A model generated the notes under the pieces. That model saw nothing but the letters and a program-made list of their open reading frames with translations. It was not told the DNA's origin and did no database searches. Shown piece after piece: positions 1-5,130 of a stretch of 8,142 nucleotides of DNA. The position numbers and the translations under genes are program-made. Positions within the stretch are counted from its first letter, which is position 1. Each line of letters starts with the position of its first letter. The DNA is from AC-50 sp035640455 (GTDB lineage Bacteria > Actinomycetota > Thermoleophilia > Gaiellales > Gaiellaceae), in assembly GCA_035640455.1 (NCBI GenBank), contig DASQWB010000028.1:1-8142 (forward strand). The letters are read 5' to 3'.

Positions 1-1
1 G

Positions 2-808
2 CGGCTCGGGATCCCCTGCGAGTTCCACCACCACGAGGTCGCCTCCGGCGGGCAGTGCGAGATCGACCTCCGCTTCCAGACGCTCACCCGCATGGCCGAT
101 CAGGTCATGACCTACAAGTACGTGGTGAAGAACGTCGCGCGTGCGGCGGGCAAGACCGTGACGTTCATGCCCAAACCGATCTTCGGCGACAACGGCTCGG
201 GCATGCACTGCCACCAGTCGCTCTGGAAGGCCGGGGCGCCGCTCATGGCGGACGCATCCGGCTACGCGGGACTGTCGCAGCTCGCGCGGGGGTATGTCGG
301 CGGCCTGCTCGCCCACGCGCCGGCGCTGCTCGCGTTCTGCGCGCCGACGACGAACTCGTACCGGCGGCTCGTCCCGGGCTACGAAGCGCCCGTGAACCTC
401 GTCTACTCGCGGCGCAACCGCTCGGCGTGCATTCGCATCCCGATGTACTCGGAGTCGCCGAAGGCGAAGCGGATCGAGTTCCGCTGCCCCGACTCGTCGG
501 CGAACCCCTACCTCGCCTTCGCGGCGATGCTGATGGCCGGGATCGACGGGATCGAGCGAGGGTTGGATCCGGGCGCGCCCGCCGACTACGACCTCTTCGA
601 GGAGTCCCATGGCGACGTGGCCCAGGTGCCCGAGTCGCTCGGCGAGGCGTTGGACGCACTCGAAGCCGATCACGAGTTCCTCCTTGCGGGCGGCGTCTTC
701 TCGGAGGAGCTGATCCGGACCTGGATCGACTACAAGCGCGAGAACGAGGTCGACGTCGTGCGGCTCCGCCCGCACCCGGCCGAGTTCTCCCTGTACTTCG
801 ACTGCTAG
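2..808 (+). CDS. glnA: Glutamine synthetase type I, C-terminal part (5' truncated by window)
   Basis: Glutamine synthetase makes glutamine from glutamate, ammonium and ATP in the cytoplasm. The frame is open from base 2, so only the last 268 residues are visible; the N-terminal beta-grasp domain and start lie outside the window. Family landmarks are present in order: the HHHEVASGGQCEIDLRF block near residues 9-25, the ATP-site block with GSGMHCHQSLWK near 65-76, the Glu-flap loop NSYRRLVPGYEAP near 118-130, the Arg-rich NRSACIRIP near 139-147, and the terminal HPAEFSLYFDC. A tyrosine at residue 196 (bases 587-589) in ADYDLFEE aligns with the adenylylation tyrosine of the NLYDLPPEE motif of regulated GSI-beta enzymes, but its flanks differ, so control by adenylylation is uncertain. 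The stop TAG is at 806-808, 6 nt before the next start, consistent with an operon. The identification is secure; the regulatory subtype is not. Confidence 0.97.
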   Translation, partial: RLGIPCEFHHHEVASGGQCEIDLRFQTLTRMADQVMTYKYVVKNVARAAGKTVTFMPKPIFGDNGSGMHCHQSLWKAGAPLMADASGYAGLSQLARGYVGGLLAHAPALLAFCAPTTNSYRRLVPGYEAPVNLVYSRRNRSACIRIPMYSESPKAKRIEFRCPDSSANPYLAFAAMLMAGIDGIERGLDPGAPADYDLFEESHGDVAQVPESLGEALDALEADHEFLLAGGVFSEELIRTWIDYKRENEVDVVRLRPHPAEFSLYFDC

Positions 809-814
809 GCGCGG

Positions 815-1417
815 GTGGCGGCGACACCCGCGGTTGAGATCCGCGACCTCCGAGCCGGGGACTGGCCGGAGGTCGCGGCCATCTACGAGGTCGGGATCCG
901 GACCGGGAACGCGACCTTCGAGACGGCCGTGCCCGGGTGGGAGGAGTGGGACGCGGCGCACCTCACGGGTCATCGCCTGGTCGCCGTGGGTGCCGGAGCC
1001 GTGGTGGGCTGGGCAGCGCTTGCGCCCGCCTCGGCGCGCGCGTGCTACACGGGCGTCGCGGAGGACAGCGTCTACGTGGCGCGCAGGTGGCAGGGCCGCG
1101 GCGTGGGCCGGACGCTGCTGGCGAAGCTCGTCCGCGACGCCGAGGGCGCCGGGCTCTGGACGCTCCAGACGTCGATCTTCCCCGAGAACTGCGCGAGCCT
1201 CGCCCTCCACTGCCGCTGCGGCTTCCGTGTCGTCGGCGTGCGCGAGCGGATCGCGAGGCTCGACGGCGTGTGGCGCGATACGCTCCTGCTCGAGCGGCGA
1301 GCCGGGGCGGTCCCGTCCCTATCCCCCACCCACCCCGGGGAGGACACTTCGAGGGTAGCCGCCGCCGCCGCGCGCGATCGTGCCGATTCTGCGCCGATTT
1401 CCAGCGGGGCGGCGTGA
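815..1417 (+). CDS. GNAT N-acetyltransferase, phosphinothricin/methionine sulfoximine acetyltransferase family
   Basis: A cytoplasmic acetyl-CoA-dependent N-acetyltransferase of 200 residues. Residues 1-162 match the Pat/Bar/MddA-like GNAT subfamily: the N-terminal IRDLRAGDWPEVAAIYEVGI strand-helix, the hallmark NATFETAVPGWEEW (32-45), the acetyl-CoA pyrophosphate loop QGRGVGR (93-99), TSIFPENCASLALHCRCGF (119-137) and the closing GVWRDTLLLER. Characterised relatives acetylate phosphinothricin or methionine sulfoximine, both glutamine synthetase inhibitors, so its place directly after glnA is suggestive; the substrate here is not known. The start is GTG at 815-817, 6 nt after glnA; no better start gives the full N-terminus. 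Residues 163-200 form a Pro/Ala/Ser-rich tail beyond the usual family end. It may be read-through into a former spacer, since it runs straight into the next gene, which it overlaps by 4 nt (GTGA, 1414-1417). Confidence 0.9.
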   Translation: MAATPAVEIRDLRAGDWPEVAAIYEVGIRTGNATFETAVPGWEEWDAAHLTGHRLVAVGAGAVVGWAALAPASARACYTGVAEDSVYVARRWQGRGVGRTLLAKLVRDAEGAGLWTLQTSIFPENCASLALHCRCGFRVVGVRERIARLDGVWRDTLLLERRAGAVPSLSPTHPGEDTSRVAAAAARDRADSAPISSGAA

Positions 1418-1764
1418 TCAAGGTCGAGGCGATCGTGCTCCGCGAGCGGGTCGAGCTCGTCATCGACGCGGTCGAGGACGAGACGGGGCACGTCGGCGTC
1501 ACCGTCGTCGAGGCCGTCGGCCACGGCCGGGAGCGCGGGATCACGCACGAGTACCGCGGCCGCGTCTTCGAGTCGCGCTTCCTCCCCAAGGCGCAGCTCA
1601 CGTTCGTCGTCGACGACGGCCTCGTCCCCGCTGTCGTCAGGGCGATCGCCGACGCGGCCCGGAGCGGCAACGAGTCCGGCGACGGCCTCGTCTGGAGCTC
1701 GCCCGTCGCGAATGTCACCCACCATCGAACCGGCAAGCGCCTCGAGGAGGTCGAAAGACGATGA
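1414..1764 (+). CDS. glnK: Divergent PII family nitrogen regulatory protein (GlnB/GlnK-like)
   Basis: A 116-residue PII signal protein, close to the usual 112. PII trimers sense ATP/ADP and 2-oxoglutarate and block Amt channels or act on other nitrogen enzymes. Matching blocks are IKVEAIVLRERVELVIDAV (2-20), VTVVEAVGHGRERG (29-42), T-loop THEYRGRVFESRFLPK (44-59), SGDGLVWSSPV (88-98) and HRTG (104-107). By hand alignment to E. coli GlnB, R47 (R48 here), which enters the AmtB pore, and K58 (K59) are kept. Y51 is Phe52, so uridylylation or adenylylation there is excluded. Q39 is Glu40, K90 is Leu92 and R101 is His103, and the GKIGDG loop has become GNESGDG with one extra residue. The start is GTG 1414, overlapping the GNAT stop; the end overlaps amt by ATGA (1761-1764). 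The symbol follows the amt linkage; the sequence alone would only support 'PII-like'. The upstream Shine-Dalgarno is weak, so coupling to the GNAT gene probably drives translation. Confidence 0.88.
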   Translation: MIKVEAIVLRERVELVIDAVEDETGHVGVTVVEAVGHGRERGITHEYRGRVFESRFLPKAQLTFVVDDGLVPAVVRAIADAARSGNESGDGLVWSSPVANVTHHRTGKRLEEVERR

Positions 1765-3143
1765 AGAACGCGGACCTCGTCGTCGCCGCGAACACGATCT
1801 GGGTCGTCGTCGCGGCCGTCCTCGTGATGTTCATGCAGGCCGGCTTCGCCTTCCTCGAGGCGGGCCTGACCCGGATGAAGAACGCCGCGCACATCGCGGG
1901 CAAGAACGTCCTCGTCTTCGGCGTCTGCTCGCTCGTCTACTGGGCGGTCGGCTTCGGGCTCGCGTTCGGCGACGGCAACGCTCTCGCCGGCACCCACGGC
2001 TTCTTTCCCTCCTCGGATGCGCTCGTCGCCGTCGGCACGGCGCCGTTCTCCTTCTTCACCGGCGTACCAGGCGCGGCGGGCTACCTCTTCGAGGTCGTCT
2101 TCGCCGGAGTCTCGCTCGCCATCGTCTGGGGCGCGATGGCCGAGCGAGCCAAGCTGTGGGTCTACTTCGCCTTCGGCGCGGTCTTCACCGTCCTCTACTC
2201 GATCACGTCGCACTGGGTCTGGCACCCGAGCGGCTGGCTTTTCTCGCTCGGCATGCAGGACTTCGCCGGCTCGACGGTCGTCCACTACCAGGGCGCCCTC
2301 GCGGCGCTCGCCGGCGCGCTCCTCCTCGGCCCCCGAATCGGCAAGTTCGGTCGCGACGGCCGCGCCAACCCGATTCCCGGCCACAACATGCCCTACGCCG
2401 TCCTCGGGACGATCATCCTCTGGTTCGGCTGGTTCGGCTTCAATCCCGGCTCGACGCTCGGCGTCGTCACCGGCGACCGCGTCGGCTACTTCGGCTACGT
2501 CGCGCTGACGACGAACCTCGCCGCGGCCGCGGGCGCGCTCGGCGGCGTCGCGACCGCATGGGCCGTCCTCCGCAAGCCGGACGTCTCGATGATGCTGAAC
2601 GGCGCCCTCGCCGCCCTCGTCGCGATCACCGCCGCCTGCGGATTCGTCGCGCCGTGGGCAGCGATCGTCATCGGGCTCGCCTCCGGCTTCCTCGCCGTGA
2701 CGGGCGTCCTGGTCGTCGAGCGGCTCGGCATCGACGACCCGATCGGCGCCGTCGCCGTCCACGGCGCCTCCGGCGTCTGGGGAACGGTCGCCACCGGCCT
2801 CTTCGCCGTCCCGACGCTCGCGGCCAACCTCGGAACCGGCTCGGGCGGCTTCGTCTACACGGGCTCGCTGCACCAGGTCTGGGTGCAGCTCGTCGGCCTC
2901 GCCGCCGTCGGCGCGTTCACCTTCTCGGCGTCGTTCGGCGCCCTCTGGACGATGAAGCGGCTGTGGGGAATCCGAGTCGAGCCGCACGTCGAGACGTCGG
3001 GCCTCGACGTGTCCGAGCACGGCATGTGGGGCTATCCGGAGTTCTACATCCCGGTCCCCGGCGGCTACGGCACCGAGGCGCACCGCCACCTGCTCGGGCA
3101 CGCCCACCCTCACCGGGCGCAGGCCGAGCCTGAGGCTGCCTGA
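1761..3143 (+). CDS. amt: Ammonium transporter Amt/AmtB family
   Basis: A 460-residue inner-membrane ammonium channel with the Amt pattern of about 11 membrane segments. The N-terminus (AANTIWVVVAAVLVMFMQAG) lacks a cleavable signal. Family motifs are FAFLEAGLTRMKN (29-41), SHWVWHPSGW (150-159), DFAGSTVVH (167-175), GWFGFNPGST (223-232) and DDPIGAVAVHGASGVWGT (325-342). Asp167, His175 and His334 are the recruitment Asp and the twin pore histidines, so conduction is expected to be intact. The cytoplasmic tail carries GLDVSEHGMWGYPEF (414-428), the region through which Amt proteins contact PII, then a His-rich end with five His between 441 and 451. A strong Shine-Dalgarno GAGGAGG (1744-1750) sits 10 nt before ATG 1761. 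It overlaps the PII gene by 4 nt, the classic glnK-amt pairing, and lies 5 nt before the rhodanese start. Confidence 0.97.
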   Translation: MKNADLVVAANTIWVVVAAVLVMFMQAGFAFLEAGLTRMKNAAHIAGKNVLVFGVCSLVYWAVGFGLAFGDGNALAGTHGFFPSSDALVAVGTAPFSFFTGVPGAAGYLFEVVFAGVSLAIVWGAMAERAKLWVYFAFGAVFTVLYSITSHWVWHPSGWLFSLGMQDFAGSTVVHYQGALAALAGALLLGPRIGKFGRDGRANPIPGHNMPYAVLGTIILWFGWFGFNPGSTLGVVTGDRVGYFGYVALTTNLAAAAGALGGVATAWAVLRKPDVSMMLNGALAALVAITAACGFVAPWAAIVIGLASGFLAVTGVLVVERLGIDDPIGAVAVHGASGVWGTVATGLFAVPTLAANLGTGSGGFVYTGSLHQVWVQLVGLAAVGAFTFSASFGALWTMKRLWGIRVEPHVETSGLDVSEHGMWGYPEFYIPVPGGYGTEAHRHLLGHAHPHRAQAEPEAA

Positions 3144-3148
3144 GCCGC

Positions 3149-3844
3149 GTGCGCTACCGCTTCGTCGACTGCCGCTGGGACCTCGCCGATCCCGAAGCCG
3201 GGCGCCGCGCCTATCTCGCCGGCCACATCCCGGGCGCCGTCTTCCTCGACGTCGAGCGCGACCTCTCCGCGCCTCCGGGAGCCGGCGGCCGCCACCCGCT
3301 GCCGGGCGCCGAGGGCTTCGCCGCAGCAGCCTCGCGAGCCGGGATCTGCCCGGGTATCTTCGTCGTCGCCTACGGCTCGGCGGGCGGCGCGGAACGGCTC
3401 TGGTGGCTGCTCCGCCACTTCGGGCACGACGACTGTGCCATCCTCGACCTCGCCGGCTGGCACGGCCCGCTCCGGCAAGGCGAGGAGACGGTCGAGCCCG
3501 AGCCGTTCGTGCCTCGGCCCCGCACTGGCGACACGATCGACGCCGAGGAGCTCGAGCGGCGCCGCGGCAGCCTCGTCGTCGTCGACGCGCGCGTTCCGTC
3601 GCGCTTCCGCGGGGAGCCGAACCCGATCGACCGCGTCCCGGGGCGGATCCCCGGCGCGCTGAACGCTCCCTGGAACGAGCCGCTGCCCGACCTCCCGCCG
3701 GGCGAGCTCGTCGCCTACTGCGGCTCGGGCGTTACGGCGTGCGTCGTCCTCCACCGGCTCGCGCTCGCCGGCCGCGAAGGCCACCTCTATCCCGGCTCCT
3801 GGAGCGAGTGGGAGCAGCTCGACCTGCCGGTCGAGCGCGGCTGA
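3149..3844 (+). CDS. Sulfurtransferase with two rhodanese domains
   Basis: A cytoplasmic sulfurtransferase of the thiosulfate / 3-mercaptopyruvate type, which moves sulfane sulfur through a cysteine persulfide. The N-terminal rhodanese domain (about 1-110) has FVDCRWDLADPEAGRRAYLAGHIPGAVF-type features and RLWWLLRHFGHDD, but no catalytic Cys, as is normal in tandem enzymes. The C-terminal domain (about 128-231) has VVDARVPSRFRGEP, GRIPGALNAPW and the active loop CGSGVTAC, with Cys191 as nucleophile. At 231 residues it is shorter than the usual 270-290, mainly through short inter-motif loops in the N-domain. The start is GTG 3149, 5 nt after amt; a GAGG at 3132-3135 is a distant Shine-Dalgarno candidate. 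It is the last gene of the nitrogen operon, with a hairpin repeat starting at its stop codon. The donor and acceptor cannot be told from sequence, and its link to nitrogen metabolism is positional only. Confidence 0.93.
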   Translation: MRYRFVDCRWDLADPEAGRRAYLAGHIPGAVFLDVERDLSAPPGAGGRHPLPGAEGFAAAASRAGICPGIFVVAYGSAGGAERLWWLLRHFGHDDCAILDLAGWHGPLRQGEETVEPEPFVPRPRTGDTIDAEELERRRGSLVVVDARVPSRFRGEPNPIDRVPGRIPGALNAPWNEPLPDLPPGELVAYCGSGVTACVVLHRLALAGREGHLYPGSWSEWEQLDLPVERG

Positions 3845-3919
3845 GGCGCCGGCTCGGCGGTGCCGACATCCAGGACGTGCGGGCTCTGCCTGCGCGTCCG
3901 TCTGAAACGACCGGTCGAC
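3842..3919 (+). repeat. Two-hairpin intergenic repeat, copy A (78 bp)
   Basis: This begins at the TGA stop of the rhodanese gene and runs into the convergent gap. Hairpin 1 pairs GGCGCC (3845-3850) with GGTGCC (3859-3864) around an 8-nt loop. Hairpin 2 pairs GGACGTGCGGG (3873-3883) with 3889-3899 around CTCTG, with two G-T wobbles. A tail, TCTGAAACGACCGGTCGAC (3901-3919), holds the palindrome GACCGGTC. Bases 3892-3919 match copy B (5094-5121) at 27 of 28 positions. Hairpin 1 could also terminate the operon, although no T-run follows. It could be a REP-like element or a structured RNA; its function is unknown. Confidence 0.75.
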
Positions 3920-3945
3920 AGAATCGAGGTGGCTCGGAAAGCGCC

Positions 3946-4455
3946 CTAGGCGGCGGTCAGCTTGCCGAGGTAGGGCTGCCAGCCGCGCGGGATGTCCGGC
4001 GCCGCGAGGCGGATGAAGAGGACCGGCGTCGGCGGCCGCGGCGGGTGGCGCAGCACGAGGCCGGCCTCCTCGAGCAGGCGGTCTCCCTTCCGCAGGTTGC
4101 AGGGCGCGCAGGAGGTGACGACGTTCTCCCACACCGAGTCGCCGCCGCGGCTTCGCGGCACAACGTGGTCGAGCGTCAGCCGCCCGCCCGTCGAGCCGCA
4201 GTAGACGCAGCGCCAGCTGTCGCGCGCGAAGAGCGCCCTCCGGGAGATCTTCCGCTGGACGGCGCGCGGGACACGGACGTACGTGACGAGCCGGATCACG
4301 TGCGGCCACGGGAAGGTCTTGGACGCCGACGCGAGCGGCCGGTCGAGGCGCTCGATCACCTCGGCCTTGCCCTTGTAGACGAGCACGTGCGCACGCCGAA
4401 CCGAGCACACGTTCAGCGGCTCGTAGCTCGCGTTCAGGACGAGAACCTGCTGCAT
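3946..4455 (-). CDS. HNH endonuclease family protein
   Basis: A 169-residue protein with an N-terminal region starting QQVLVLNASYEPLNVCSVRRA, typical of a small chromosomal HNH family common in Actinobacteria and other bacteria, followed by an HNH nuclease fold. Seen in the sequence: the zinc-ribbon pair Cys83/Cys86 (CVYC), the LDHVVPRSRGG block with Asp96-His97, Asn111 in the middle of the ENVVTSC helix, and the second pair Cys116/Cys119 followed by Asn120 and Lys123. All the expected metal and catalytic positions are present, so DNA cleavage or nicking is plausible; the target and cellular role are unknown. ATG at 4453-4455 is chosen because the family N-terminus begins there and a -10 element lies 8 nt upstream. 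It is convergent with the rhodanese gene, with copy A of the repeat between their ends. No restriction, transposase or intron sequences accompany it. Confidence 0.93.
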   Translation of the reverse strand: MQQVLVLNASYEPLNVCSVRRAHVLVYKGKAEVIERLDRPLASASKTFPWPHVIRLVTYVRVPRAVQRKISRRALFARDSWRCVYCGSTGGRLTLDHVVPRSRGGDSVWENVVTSCAPCNLRKGDRLLEEAGLVLRHPPRPPTPVLFIRLAAPDIPRGWQPYLGKLTAA

Positions 4456-4463
4456 CGGTCGAG

Positions 4464-4493
4464 AATTTAGCAGCGGCCTACGAGGTTTCGGAA
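4464..4493 (-). promoter_or_regulatory. Candidate leaderless promoter for the HNH gene
   Basis: On the minus strand a TAAATT hexamer (4464-4469) fits the TAnnnT -10 consensus. It stands out in GC-rich sequence and is 8 nt from the ATG at 4455. Transcription starting about 7 nt downstream would begin at or next to the start codon, and no Shine-Dalgarno is visible, which is what a leaderless mRNA needs. A weak -35 candidate, TTCCGA (4488-4493), lies 18 nt upstream. The call rests on the -10 and spacing alone. Confidence 0.45.
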
Positions 4494-4494
4494 C

Positions 4495-4527
4495 CCTGGA
4501 GGTCGGCTCTGCCGAGCCGGCGCCTCA
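4495..4527 (-). repeat. Partial inverted copy C of the intergenic repeat (33 bp), possible terminator
   Basis: Read on the minus strand, this begins at the TGA stop of the DUF4446 gene. Its first 17 bases (TGAGGCGCCGGCTCGGC) are identical to copy A, and GCCGAC-TCCAGG follows with small changes. Only the first-hairpin part is present; hairpin 2 and the GACCGGTC tail are missing. In the transcript CGGCTC pairs with GAGCCG around GGCA, giving a 6-bp stem just after the stop, so it could end the DUF4446 transcript even without a T-run. It lies just upstream of the HNH promoter candidate. Confidence 0.6.
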
Positions 4528-5007
4528 ATGCGCCATCGCGCGCTCGACCGCCTCCTGCTCCTCCGGGGAGAGCGCGACCGGCGCGCGGCCGCGGTCGAGC
4601 TCCTTCACGTAGATGCGCGCGTAGTCGCGGCCCTGGATCGCGCTGAGGACGACCCCCGATCGCCCCGCGTCGAGCAGCGCCACCGAGGCCGACTGGTGGC
4701 CGCCGGTGTCGTGGTAGGCGTCGTAGCGGACGATCGAGGTCTTCGACACCGACTCGTCTACGCGCCGGTCGACCCTCGTGAGAGCGGCCGCCACCTCGTC
4801 GACCGCGCGGTGGAGATCGTCGATGCGCCCCTGGAGCGAGACGGCGAAGTCGACGAGGTCACTCTTGCCGCCGCCGAGCAGCACCGACTGCGCGACGCGC
4901 ACCCGCCGGAGCTCCCGCCATGCCAGAAGCGCGAACACGAAGGCGAGCAGCGCGCCCGCTCCGGCCGCGATCGCGATCCACGCCGCTGCGTCGCTCGACA
5001 AGCTCAT
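4525..5007 (-). CDS. DUF4446 family single-pass membrane protein
   Basis: A 160-residue conserved hypothetical protein. An N-terminal hydrophobic segment (about 9-30, AWIAIAAGAGALLAFVFALLAW) is followed by positively charged RELRRVRV, which suggests the body faces the cytoplasm. A likely coiled coil (about 50-88, with heptad-like LQGRIDDLHRAVDEVAAAL) leads to the conserved DUF4446 core: VRYDAYHDTGGHQSASVALLD (93-113), GVVLSAIQGRDYARIYVKEL (118-137) and the end LSPEEQEAVERA (146-157). The length is typical for the family. The function is unknown; the coiled coil suggests oligomerisation. ATG 5005-5007 is the natural start, giving a short N-terminal anchor. A stable hairpin abuts the start codon in the leader and no clear Shine-Dalgarno is seen. 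It has the same orientation as its neighbours, but gaps of 69 and 123 nt containing repeats argue against tight co-transcription. Confidence 0.9.
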   Translation of the reverse strand: MSLSSDAAAWIAIAAGAGALLAFVFALLAWRELRRVRVAQSVLLGGGKSDLVDFAVSLQGRIDDLHRAVDEVAAALTRVDRRVDESVSKTSIVRYDAYHDTGGHQSASVALLDAGRSGVVLSAIQGRDYARIYVKELDRGRAPVALSPEEQEAVERAMAH

Positions 5008-5027
5008 GGCGCCTGATGGTAGGCGCT
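5008..5027 (-). promoter_or_regulatory. Hairpin abutting the DUF4446 start codon
   Basis: GCGCCT (5009-5014) pairs perfectly with AGGCGC (5021-5026) around a 6-nt loop, with a G-T wobble extending it. It ends directly at the ATG, where a ribosome-binding site would sit. It may limit translation, or simply belong to the GGCGCC-rich neighbourhood: GGCGCC also occurs at 5032, 5050 and 5062. Confidence 0.35.
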
Positions 5028-5046
5028 AACCGGCGCCGAAGGAGAC

Positions 5047-5121
5047 TGAGGCGCCGCTTGCGGCGCCGACCATCAGGACGTGGGGGCTTCGCCGCGCGTC
5101 CGTCTGAAATGACCGGTCGAC
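5047..5121 (+). repeat. Two-hairpin intergenic repeat, copy B (75 bp)
   Basis: This is in the same orientation as copy A and about 1.2 kb away. Hairpin 1 is a perfect 7-bp stem, GGCGCCG (5050-5056) with CGGCGCC (5061-5067), around CTTG. Hairpin 2 pairs GGACGTG (5076-5082) with CGCGTCC (5095-5101) and has a G/G mismatch further in. The tail TCTGAAATGACCGGTCGAC (5103-5121) differs from copy A at one base. Its leading TGA follows no gene on this strand, so the element does not depend on a host stop codon. It ends 9 nt before the stop of the gene at 5131-6297. Confidence 0.75.
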
Positions 5122-5130
5122 CCGACGGAA

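Noticed and set aside
963..3113. 716-codon open frame on the minus strand
   Set aside because: It is antisense to GNAT, PII and amt, all of which match known families. The product is Arg/Glu/Asp-rich low complexity, as expected from the opposite strand of GC-rich codons.
3845..3945. Classical Rho-independent terminator between rhodanese and HNH
   Set aside because: Hairpins exist but no T-run follows on either strand; they are better described as repeat copy A, with a terminator role only possible.
3110..4408. 432-codon minus-strand frame spanning the rhodanese and HNH genes
   Set aside because: It overlaps two well-supported genes and crosses repeat copy A; the sequence is compositional.
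3946..4455. HNH gene as a homing endonuclease or restriction enzyme
   Set aside because: No intron, intein or methyltransferase is adjacent, and the N-terminal LNASYEPLN region matches a free-standing chromosomal family.
3842..5121. HNH plus DUF4446 as a mobile cassette flanked by direct repeats A and B
   Set aside because: Both proteins are ordinary chromosomal families, there is no transposase or integrase, and a third, inverted repeat copy lies inside. The repeat looks dispersed rather than a cassette boundary.
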